In this document: positions 7,554 through 13,685 of the stretch, in pieces
Position numbering within the stretch: position 1 is the stretch's first letter
Layout: each line of letters opens with the position of its first letter
NCBI GenBank assembly: GCA_030623665.1
Contig: JAUXLO010000015.1
Span: 1-13,685 of the forward strand
Length of the DNA stretch: 13,685 nucleotides
Direction of reading: 5' to 3'
From: Planctomycetota bacterium
Lineage (GTDB): Bacteria; Planctomycetota; Brocadiia; Brocadiales; Bathyanammoxibiaceae
Program-made: the position numbers and the translations under genes
The notes under the pieces: model-generated
What the model was told of the DNA's origin: nothing
What the model saw: only the letters and a program-made list of their open reading frames with translations
Databases searched by the model: none

Positions 7554-9998
7554 TTACGCTGTCTTTGCAAGCTTTTCTTCCAACTTTCCCTCCCGCCCTT
7601 TCACGCTGCCGAAGACGACGGGGAGCATCTCGTCGACCTTTTCGACGAAGTGGAAGTTTATCTCTGCCTTGATGTGCTCGGGGACGTCTACGAGGTCCTT
7701 TTCGTTTCTTTTGGGCAGCACTATTGTAGAGATGCCGGCCCTCTTTGCAGCCAGGACCTTTTCCTTTATCCCGCCTACCGGCAACACCTTACCCCGTAGT
7801 GTTATCTCACCCGTCATTGCCACGTCCGGCAGTACGGGCCGCTCCGTGAGGAGGGATATCAGCGATACCGCCATCGTTACACCTGCCGACGGGCCGTCCT
7901 TGGGGATTGCCCCTGCGGGCACGTGTATGTGGAAGTCGTATTTCGTGAAATCTTTTACGGACGTACCCAGCTCATCCGCCTCGGAGCGCACATAGCTCAT
8001 CGCCGCTTCTGCAGATTCCTTCATAACCTCGCCCAGATATCCCGTGAGGATGAGTTTGCCGGAGCCGGGCATGTCGGTGGATTCTATAAAGAGTATGTCC
8101 CCTCCGGTGGGTGTCCATGCGAGACCGGTGGCGACACCGGGCTCTGCGGTGCGCTCCGCTATCTCCTGGAAGTATATGGGCGGGCCTAAGAGCTTACCCA
8201 GGTCGTCTGCCTTTATCGTCATTGATTTGGCCTTCCCGGCGGCAACCTCCTTGGCCACCTTTCGGCATAGGGTGGCTATGGTCCTCTCCAGGTTTCTTAG
8301 ACCGGCCTCCCTGGTGTAGGTGCCTATAATGACCTTTAGGGCATCGTCGTCTATGGTGATAGACTTCTCGCTGAGGCCGTGTTCCTCTATCTGTTTGGGT
8401 ATAAGGAACTGCCTGGCGATGGAGATTTTTTCTTCTTCGGTGTACCCCAGCAACTCCAGGACCTCCATGCGGTCCTTAAGTGCAGGTGGAACGGGGTCCA
8501 GGAAGTTGGCGGTGGTGATGAACATGACCTTTGTGAGGTCGAACGGCACCTCCAGATAGTGGTCTGAAAAGGCAAAGTTCTGCTCGGGGTCAAGCACCTC
8601 GAGCAGTGCGCTGGCCGGGTCACCCCTGAAGTCCATGCCCAGCTTGTCTATCTCGTCCATCATAAACACCGGGTTGTTTGATTCGGCCTTGCGGATGTAC
8701 TGGAGAATCCTTCCCGGTAATGCACCTATATATGTGCGACGGTGTCCCCTTATCTCGGCCTCGTCCCTTACACCGCCGAGGGATATGCGGACGAACTTGC
8801 GGCCGAGGGCGCGGGCGATAGACTTACCAAGAGAGGTCTTTCCCGTGCCGGGCGGACCGACGAAGCACAAAATGGGTCCCTTCATGTCCTTCTTTAGCTT
8901 GCGTACGGCCAGATACTCTAGTATCCTTTCCTTGACCTTTTTCAGGTTATAGTGGTCTTCGTCCAGCACCTTTTGTGCGGCGTTAATATCCAGGTTGTCG
9001 GTGGTGCTCACGGACCAGGGAAGCGCTACAAGCCAGTCCAGGTAGGTGCGTGAGACGGTGTACTCGGCGGCCTGAGGCGGCATCTTTTCAAGCCGTGACA
9101 GCTCTCGCTCCGCCTCTTTTTGTGCCTCAGGAGGTAGCTTGGCCTCTTCTATCTTCTTCTTGAGCTCGTTTATCTCCATGGTGCGCTCGTCACCTTCGCC
9201 CAGTTCCTCCTGTATGGCCTTAAGCTGCTGGCGGAGGTAGTATTCCCTTTGCCCCTTATCTACCTCGCTCTTCACCTGCCCCTGGATCTTCTTGGCCATC
9301 TCCAGCACCTCCATCTCACGATTGATGAAGGTATTTACCTTCTGTAGTCTGCTCTTTACGTTTATAGTTTCCAGTATTTCTTCTTTTTCATGAACATTTA
9401 TTGCCAGGTGCGATGCTATCATGTCGGCCAGCCTGCCGGGGTGTTCTATGTTCATAACCGCGACCTTCAGTTCCTCAGGGAGGTTAGAGGCCATGGATAT
9501 CATCTTCAAGAACTGGTCTGAGGCGCTGCGCGTCAGGGCCTCCATTTCCATTCCCGTCTCCAGTTCGTCCTCAAGGGTCTGTACCCTGGCCACAAGGTAA
9601 GGTTTTTCTTGTGTAAATTCACTGATCTTGAGGCGTGTAGTTCCCTGTACCAGCATCCTTGCAGTGTTGTCCGGCATCCTTAGCATCTGTAGAACGACTA
9701 CTGCGGTGGCGTATTCGTAAAGGTCTTCAGACCCCACATCTTTTTCTTTATCTATCTTTTGCAGTGCCAGTGCCAGGAGTCTTTTTCCTGTAAGAACGTG
9801 GTCAAGGAGTTTCAGCTCCTTCTCTGTGGAGACCCCCAGGGCCGTCACCATCTGTGGAAAGACTACAGTGTCCAGAACGGGCAGAACCGGCAGCTCGGGG
9901 GGTATTTCCAGCTCACCTTGTGCCAAGAGATCTTCCGGCGTCGCTGGTATTTTCTTGTCCTCACTTGTTAGAGAAAACGGTTTGTCTTTGTTACCCAT
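7554..9998 (-). CDS. lon: ATP-dependent protease Lon
   Basis: Lon is a cytoplasmic hexameric AAA+ serine protease that unfolds and degrades damaged and selected regulatory proteins. The 814-residue protein has the full order of a LonA enzyme. The N-terminal substrate domain begins near 35 (ELPVLPVLDTVVFPQMV), a coiled-coil region with EVDKGQREYYLRQQLKAIQE lies near 244-263, Walker A GPPGTGKTS is at 381-389 and Walker B FMMDEIDK at 445-452. The protease domain carries the catalytic serine S704 in KDGPSAGVTMA and the partner lysine K747 in GGIKEKVLAAKRAG. The spacing of 43 residues equals that of E. coli S679 and K722. Length is normal for the family. It starts 41 bases after the small heat-shock gene, so the two are probably co-transcribed. 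A purine-rich stretch with AAGG precedes ATG 9998, but no strong ribosome site is seen. Confidence 0.97.
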   Translation of the reverse strand: MGNKDKPFSLTSEDKKIPATPEDLLAQGELEIPPELPVLPVLDTVVFPQMVTALGVSTEKELKLLDHVLTGKRLLALALQKIDKEKDVGSEDLYEYATAVVVLQMLRMPDNTARMLVQGTTRLKISEFTQEKPYLVARVQTLEDELETGMEMEALTRSASDQFLKMISMASNLPEELKVAVMNIEHPGRLADMIASHLAINVHEKEEILETINVKSRLQKVNTFINREMEVLEMAKKIQGQVKSEVDKGQREYYLRQQLKAIQEELGEGDERTMEINELKKKIEEAKLPPEAQKEAERELSRLEKMPPQAAEYTVSRTYLDWLVALPWSVSTTDNLDINAAQKVLDEDHYNLKKVKERILEYLAVRKLKKDMKGPILCFVGPPGTGKTSLGKSIARALGRKFVRISLGGVRDEAEIRGHRRTYIGALPGRILQYIRKAESNNPVFMMDEIDKLGMDFRGDPASALLEVLDPEQNFAFSDHYLEVPFDLTKVMFITTANFLDPVPPALKDRMEVLELLGYTEEEKISIARQFLIPKQIEEHGLSEKSITIDDDALKVIIGTYTREAGLRNLERTIATLCRKVAKEVAAGKAKSMTIKADDLGKLLGPPIYFQEIAERTAEPGVATGLAWTPTGGDILFIESTDMPGSGKLILTGYLGEVMKESAEAAMSYVRSEADELGTSVKDFTKYDFHIHVPAGAIPKDGPSAGVTMAVSLISLLTERPVLPDVAMTGEITLRGKVLPVGGIKEKVLAAKRAGISTIVLPKRNEKDLVDVPEHIKAEINFHFVEKVDEMLPVVFGSVKGREGKLEEKLAKTA

Positions 9999-10039
9999 GG
10001 GCCTTTTGCCTCTGGAAAGATGTCTTAGACGGGACGTTA

Positions 10040-10459
10040 TTATAGAGTGACCTTTACGGCCTTTTCTGCCCTTCGGGGTTCCTGAGACTTGGGCACGGTG
10101 ATTGTCAGAAAACCGTTTTTGTAACGGGCTTCTATCTTAGTTTCGTCTACATACTTTGGGAGAGTTATACTTCTCTCAAAATATCCGTACCTTATCTCCA
10201 TGAGATAGAAGCATAGTTTTTTGTCGTCCGAGCGGTCGAGTCTTCTGCCGCTGATTGCCAGTGTATTTCCTTCAAGCACAATGGAGATATCCTTTTCGCT
10301 GGCTCCGGATATTACCATCTTTACGACAAGGGCATCATCGGTTTCATAAACGTCCGTTGGTGGGCGCCAGGTCTCGGTATCAAAGGAGTAGAAGGGTTTT
10401 TTGATACAGATAAATTCTTGGAAGATTTTTTCCATCTTGGAGCCGGGGGGCACTGCCAT
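10040..10459 (-). CDS. Hsp20-family small heat-shock protein
   Basis: Small heat-shock proteins hold unfolding proteins in soluble form without ATP. The 139-residue protein has an alpha-crystallin domain over about residues 33-124: WRPPTDVYETDDALVVKMVI, GNTLAISGRR, YGYFERSITLPKYVD and the family signature ARYKNGFLTITVPK. The N-terminal arm is short. The C-terminal tail has only a weak version of the I-x-I/V oligomer motif (VKV near the end). Two ATG codons lie in tandem; I choose 10459 because AGGAGG (10465-10470) is then 5 bases away, against 2 bases for 10462. It lies between groEL and lon, all in one direction, and leads into lon after 41 bases. A promoter candidate stands about 55 bases upstream. 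Confidence 0.92.
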   Translation of the reverse strand: MAVPPGSKMEKIFQEFICIKKPFYSFDTETWRPPTDVYETDDALVVKMVISGASEKDISIVLEGNTLAISGRRLDRSDDKKLCFYLMEIRYGYFERSITLPKYVDETKIEARYKNGFLTITVPKSQEPRRAEKAVKVTL

Positions 10460-10514
10460 CATTACCTCCTAACAGTACTATTCAACAACACTTAGAATGT
10501 ATCGACTAACAGAT

Positions 10515-10543
10515 AGTTTACCATAGGTGTGTAGAAAATTCAA
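10515..10543 (-). promoter_or_regulatory. Candidate promoter for hsp20-lon
   Basis: On the minus strand TTGAAT (10538-10543) and TAAACT (10515-10520) are separated by 17 bases; each box matches consensus at four of six positions. It would give a leader of about 45 bases with a strong AGGAGG. It is weak evidence, but the 212-base gap after groEL makes a separate promoter plausible. Confidence 0.35.
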
Positions 10544-10674
10544 AAGCTTTTTAGCCTTAGTTGGTTGTCCCGAGAAGGCGGTTCGTGAGGTGATGCATTC
10601 GGTATGTGGCGACAAAGCGGGCCGGGGTGCGGCTTTTTTGTTGGTTAATGCCCCCCGCCTTTCCGCCAGGTCTT

Positions 10675-12309
10675 TTAGTACATGTCCCCATACCCGCCGT
10701 ATCCGCCGGGCATGGGTGGTGCCGCCTTTTTCTTTTCTGGAATTTGTCCTATCAGGGCGTCTGTAGTCAGCAGAAGTGTCGACACGCTGGCGGCGTTCTG
10801 AAGCGCACACCGCACTACTTTGGTCGGGTCGATGATACCTTCCTTTATCATGTCGCAGTATTTGTTCTTACTTGCGTCGTAGCCAAAGTTGCCCTGGCCT
10901 TCGGTGATCTTTTCTACCACTACCGGCCCATGATGTCCTGCGTTATGGGCAATCTGAGACGTGGGGGCAACCAGGGCACGGCGCAGGATGTCTACGCCGG
11001 TGGCCTCGTCACCCTTTAGCTTTAGCTCGTTGAGTGCCGAGATGCTCCTTAAAAGTGCCACTCCGCCGCCCGGTAGGATGCCTTCCTCTACCGCCGCTCG
11101 TGTGGCGTGAAGGGCGTCTTCCACCCTGGCCTTCTTCTCCTTCATCTCGCTTTCTGTCGCAGCGCCCACCTCTATCTGCGCCACACCACCGGCTAGCTTG
11201 GCAAGCCTCTCCTCCAACTTTTCACGGTCATAATCTGATGTGGTCGTGCTTATTTCCGCCCGTATTTGTTCTATACGGCCCTGAATGGCCTTGCTGTCAC
11301 CGGCGCCCTCGATGACGATGGTATTTTCTTTCTCAATAACCACCTTTTTCGCCCTGCCGAGGTCGCTGAGCGTTATCTTTTCGATGTCTATGCCCAGGTC
11401 CTCAAACACGGCCCTGCCCCCCGTAAGGACGGCTATATCCTCCAGCATGGCCTTGCGCTTATCGCCAAAACCCGGGGCCTTGATGGCGGCACACTTCAGC
11501 ACGCCACGGAGCTTGTTGACGACCATCAGGGTAAGCGCCTCTCCCTCCACCTCTTCCGCTATTACCAACAGGGGTTTTCCCTGCTGAGCTGTCTGTTCCA
11601 GGATGGGCACAATGGCCTTTGCGCCCGCTATCTTTTTCTCGTGTATGAGTATATACGGCTCTTCCAGGACGGCCTCCATACTCTTGGGGTCGGTTATGAA
11701 GTACGGGGAGAGATAGCCCTTGTCGAACTGCAGCCCCTCAATCCACCTTACGGTGGTCTCCAGGCTCTTTCCCTCCTCCACGGTGATTACGCCGTCCTTC
11801 CCCACCTTCTCCATTGCGTCTGCTATGATCTTGCCCACATCAGGGTCGTAGTTCGACGCAATGGTGGCAGTCTGTTCTATTTCCTTACGGCCCTTGACGG
11901 GAGTACTCAGTTGTTTCAGCTTTTTTACCACGGTGTTAACGGCTTTCTCTATACCGCGCTTTACGGCCATTGCGTTGGCGCCGGCCGTTACGTTCTTCAA
12001 CCCCTCAACGAATATTGCCTCGGCCAGTACCGTTGCCGTAGTGGTGCCGTCTCCGGCCACCTCACTGGTCTTTGCCGCGACGGACCGTACCATCTGCGCG
12101 CCGATATTCTCCATGTGGTCTTCCAGCTCTATCTCCTTGGCCACTGTTACGCCGTCTTTTGTGATGGTGGGCGAGCCGAAGCTTTTTTGCAGTATCACGT
12201 TCCGGCCCCTGGGGCCGAGGGTTATCTTTACGGCGTCTGAGAGTTTCTTTATGCCGCCGCGCACGGCCTCCCAGGCCTCCTGGCTGAATACAATCTTTTT
12301 CGCTGCCAT
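10675..12309 (-). CDS. groEL: Chaperonin GroEL (Hsp60)
   Basis: GroEL forms the double-ring cage that folds proteins with its lid GroES, using ATP. The 544-residue protein is full length. The ATP-site aspartates fall at the E. coli positions: D52 in [12 protein letters not shown]87 in [13 protein letters not shown] and D398 in [15 protein letters not shown]. Apical substrate-site aromatics Y199, Y203 and F204 are present (KGYLSPYF). The C-terminal tail is [10 protein letters not shown], with tyrosine where the common GGM repeats have methionine. The N-terminus ([12 protein letters not shown]) also differs slightly from the usual. AGGAGG stands 5 bases before ATG 12309. No groES lies in the 1.4 kb upstream that is visible, and no CIRCE inverted repeat is seen before the gene, so control by HrcA is not supported. 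Together with no adjacent groES this may be one of several GroEL copies. Hsp20 and lon follow. Confidence 0.97.
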   Translation of the reverse strand: MAAKKIVFSQEAWEAVRGGIKKLSDAVKITLGPRGRNVILQKSFGSPTITKDGVTVAKEIELEDHMENIGAQMVRSVAAKTSEVAGDGTTTATVLAEAIFVEGLKNVTAGANAMAVKRGIEKAVNTVVKKLKQLSTPVKGRKEIEQTATIASNYDPDVGKIIADAMEKVGKDGVITVEEGKSLETTVRWIEGLQFDKGYLSPYFITDPKSMEAVLEEPYILIHEKKIAGAKAIVPILEQTAQQGKPLLVIAEEVEGEALTLMVVNKLRGVLKCAAIKAPGFGDKRKAMLEDIAVLTGGRAVFEDLGIDIEKITLSDLGRAKKVVIEKENTIVIEGAGDSKAIQGRIEQIRAEISTTTSDYDREKLEERLAKLAGGVAQIEVGAATESEMKEKKARVEDALHATRAAVEEGILPGGGVALLRSISALNELKLKGDEATGVDILRRALVAPTSQIAHNAGHHGPVVVEKITEGQGNFGYDASKNKYCDMIKEGIIDPTKVVRCALQNAASVSTLLLTTDALIGQIPEKKKAAPPMPGGYGGYGDMY

Positions 12310-12339
12310 CTCTACCTCCTCTTTCTATAATAGAAGCTC

Positions 12340-12369
12340 ATCTTAGCATATACGCAAACTTAATGCCAA
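12340..12369 (-). promoter_or_regulatory. Weak candidate promoter for groEL
   Basis: On the minus strand TTGGCA (12364-12369) and TAAGAT (12340-12345) are 18 bases apart. Matches to consensus are five and four of six. An alternative pair (TTGCGT at 12352-12357 and TATTAT at 12327-12332, 19 bases apart) overlaps it. I see no CIRCE element. Confidence 0.3.
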
Positions 12370-12377
12370 AATACCTG

Positions 12378-12393
12378 GCCCCCGGTGGGGGGC
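12378..12393 (-). terminator. GC stem-loop upstream of groEL, possible terminator
   Basis: Six perfect G-C pairs (12378-12383 with 12388-12393) close a four-base loop. On the minus strand the stem is followed by CAGGTATTTTGG, a short and displaced T-run. It could end transcripts of the exported-protein gene just before the groEL promoter candidate. The weak T-run keeps confidence low. Confidence 0.35.
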
Positions 12394-12434
12394 GGGTGCG
12401 TGCTTAAGTATTGTGTCTGCTGTGTCTTAAGTAA

Positions 12435-12470
12435 GACAGCCGGATTCCGCCCCCTCCCCCGGCGGCTGTC
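12435..12470. other. Stem-loop with C-rich loop in the groEL upstream gap
   Basis: GACAGCCG (12435-12442) pairs perfectly with CGGCTGTC (12463-12470). The 20-base loop is C-rich on the plus strand and so has two G5 runs on the minus strand. No T-run follows on the minus strand, so a classic terminator is not supported. Confidence 0.4.
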
Positions 12471-12504
12471 AAATTGGCAGGTGTCTAATGTATAGAGCTT
12501 TTTG

Positions 12505-12522
12505 CCCCGTTGGTTGACGGGG
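12505..12522. other. Stem-loop after the exported-protein gene
   Basis: CCCCGT (12505-12510) pairs perfectly with ACGGGG (12517-12522) around a six-base loop, 36 bases past the stop of the upstream minus-strand gene. The position suits a terminator, but on the minus strand it is followed by CAAAAAGC rather than a T-run. Confidence 0.35.
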
Positions 12523-12558
12523 GTTGAATTTTTGGGAATTAGGGCCTTGTGTTCAGGA

Positions 12559-13164
12559 TTACTGCTGTGGCGGTTCGATATATTCCTTGCTGAAGAGACG
12601 GCCCATCCTCTCGTTGGAGTCAATGAGGCCGATAAGGACCATTTCTAGACCGGCCTCGTCTGCTATGTATTCGCGCCCGTCTTCGGTGGTAAGGATTTCT
12701 TTGCGTGCAATTCGGCCAATCTCATCATCCTGCTCCTGGATTTCTTCCCTGGTGAGCATGCCAAGGGCCAGGAGCCGTTTCTCATATTTAGCCCTGTCCG
12801 TGCTCTTCTGGGGAGTGCCGGTCAAGAGCGAGTCCAGTTTGTCCTGCCAGACATACGCATTGTATACAACACCGGGTCCCACCAGGTAGTCCCTCAGGTC
12901 CACTATATCCGCCTCCGGCCAGCGCTTATATTTCTCCCAGATAAACCAGAACTCCCTGAAGGTCTCACGCGTGGGTTCACCCTTGTGTATGGATACGTTC
13001 GACAGTATCTCCATAACGCGTCCCTTGTCTTCCTCAGGAAGGAGGTTAAAGGGGTTGTCTAACGGCAATGCCAGCACGGGTGGGCAGGTGTTTATGAAGA
13101 CGTTCAACAAGAATACGGATAAGATAGTGGCTACTGCTGTCTTGAATAGTTTACCTGATACCAT
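12559..13164 (-). CDS. Exported protein of unknown function
   Basis: I do not recognise this 201-residue protein. Its N-terminus is a clear export signal: MVSGKLFKTAVATILSVFLL, with a basic start and hydrophobic core, then NVFINTCPPVLALPLDN, with cleavage likely after ALA. The mature part is charged and mostly helical: NPFNLLPEEDKGRVMEILSN, FREFWFIWEKYKRWPEADIV, then GPGVVYNAYVWQDKLDSLL and a Glu/Arg-rich second half ending YIEPPQQ. There is one cysteine, in the signal region, and no lipobox spacing that I trust. No catalytic motif is evident. AAGGAG lies 8 bases before ATG 13164, so the start is well supported. It is a single gene between the tRNA and groEL, with stem-loops after it; nothing in the context points to a role. 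Confidence 0.75.
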   Translation of the reverse strand: MVSGKLFKTAVATILSVFLLNVFINTCPPVLALPLDNPFNLLPEEDKGRVMEILSNVSIHKGEPTRETFREFWFIWEKYKRWPEADIVDLRDYLVGPGVVYNAYVWQDKLDSLLTGTPQKSTDRAKYEKRLLALGMLTREEIQEQDDEIGRIARKEILTTEDGREYIADEAGLEMVLIGLIDSNERMGRLFSKEYIEPPQQ

Positions 13165-13301
13165 AAAGACGTCTCCTTATTACTGTGAATCAATAACCAT
13201 ATCGTAGGCTCACCACGTGCCGCCACAGGCGTCATGCCAGAGGCAGATCCGCCTATCAGTTTGTCGGACTTTCAGCCCCTGAGTGGCCCTTATCGGAAAA
13301 A

Positions 13302-13374
13302 TGGGCCCGCCAGGGATCGAACCTGGGACCAATGGATTATGAGTCCACTGCTCTACCGGCTGAGCTACGGGCCC
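13302..13374 (-). tRNA. tRNA with anticodon CAT (Met, or Ile2)
   Basis: The 73 bases fold as a complete cloverleaf: acceptor GGGCCCG with CGGGCCC, D stem GCTC with GAGC, anticodon stem GTGGA with TCCAT (one G-U pair), loop CTCATAA with anticodon CAT, and T stem CCAGG with CCTGG around TTCGATC. The discriminator is A and CCA is not encoded. Five T follow directly (13301-13297), which could end transcription. The start codon tRNA is unlikely because the first acceptor pair is a normal G-C. Elongator Met or lysidine-modified Ile2 are both possible; acceptor bases C4, C5 and C6 resemble E. coli tRNA-Ile2, so identity stays open. Confidence 0.93.
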
Positions 13375-13485
13375 GCCTCTGCATCTTGATATTCGGTAAA
13401 AGCTTATCATAAGGGGCATTTTCCTTCAATCTCAAATTTGTTGCGCAGGTGGGCAAGAAGCGGGTGGATAAAGGCTTTTTGGCCC

Positions 13486-13685
13486 TTAGGCTTTTTTGCC
13501 AATATGTATGTTGGCGATGCCCATACTGAGGGGGTGTGACCTGACGTCCGTGAGGCCCAGGGACTGCATCATTCCCCTGAGGCAGCGCGCGTCGGGGAAC
13601 TCGCCTACTGAGGCGGGCAGATAGGTGTAGGCCCGCGTGCGTTCCGAGGAGCCGATGGCCGCTATAAGATTGCCCACGCCGGGGA
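13486..13685 (-). CDS. menG: Menaquinone methyltransferase MenG/UbiE, C-terminal part
   Basis: MenG/UbiE adds the ring methyl group in the last step of menaquinone synthesis, using SAM; UbiE also acts in ubiquinone synthesis. Only the last 66 or so residues are visible, and the frame is open to the window edge, so the gene continues to the right. The visible part has the family C-terminal pattern: VGNLIAAIG, then RAYTYLPASVGEFPD, a helix (LRGMMQSLGLTDV) and the final strand pair ending in GIANIHIGKK. The SAM-binding part is outside the window. The quinone cannot be told from this end; menaquinone is favoured because the rest of the window suggests an anaerobe. The tRNA follows 111 bases downstream in the same direction. 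Confidence 0.85.
   Translation of the reverse strand, partial: PGVGNLIAAIGSSERTRAYTYLPASVGEFPDARCLRGMMQSLGLTDVRSHPLSMGIANIHIGKKA

Noticed and set aside
10614..10640. Terminator between groEL and hsp20
   Set aside because: A four-base stem followed by six T is present only on the plus strand, where no gene ends. Nothing similar is seen on the coding strand.
11266..12240. 324-codon open frame on the plus strand opposite groEL
   Set aside because: It lies wholly within groEL on the other strand; its sequence is His/Leu/Tyr-rich with no domain, as expected from a mirror of conserved GroEL codons.
12310..12360. CIRCE operator before groEL
   Set aside because: I looked for TTAGCACTC and GAGTGCTAA in either order; only a partial TTAGCA is present.
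1..13685. CRISPR array, integrase, transposase, toxin-antitoxin or defence genes
   Set aside because: No regularly spaced direct repeats outside protein repeats and no such gene product were found. The window is mainly housekeeping.

Overview
The window reads as a bacterial chromosome segment with ordinary housekeeping density. Ten protein genes (two cut by the window edges), one additional small likely gene and one tRNA account for most of it. The organism cannot be fixed from sequence alone. The fused SecD-SecF, heavy use of AGG (Arg) and ATA (Ile) codons, an anaerobe-type siroheme-branch haem enzyme (AhbC) and menaquinone-type MenG fit an anaerobic environmental bacterium. My best guess is a planctomycete of the Brocadiales kind; Nitrospirota or related groups are not excluded.

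Left part, plus strand (1-5794): the C-terminal half of a SecDF translocase fusion, a membrane-anchored double-LysM protein and an exported eight-bladed beta-propeller protein follow closely and look like one envelope operon. After a 99-base gap with its own promoter candidate comes ahbC, a radical SAM/SPASM enzyme of the siroheme-to-haem pathway.

Middle, minus strand (5821-7553): a class V aminotransferase lies convergent to ahbC. It is preceded by a 322-base non-coding stretch that holds two palindromic repeat elements and, upstream of them, a perfect-consensus promoter (TTGACA, 16-base spacer, TATAAT) aimed at the aminotransferase. A 62-codon gene of unknown function sits between this stretch and lon.

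Right part, minus strand (7554-13685): in transcription order, menG (partial), a tRNA with anticodon CAT, an exported protein of unknown function, groEL, a small heat-shock protein and Lon protease. The last three form a protein-quality-control block. No groES and no CIRCE operator is visible next to groEL; the 249-base gap before it holds three GC-rich stem-loops.

The most unusual items are the SecF periplasmic region, which I read as five tandem copies of the domain that is normally single, and the promoter plus structured leader in front of the aminotransferase. I saw no CRISPR array, transposase, phage gene or defence system.
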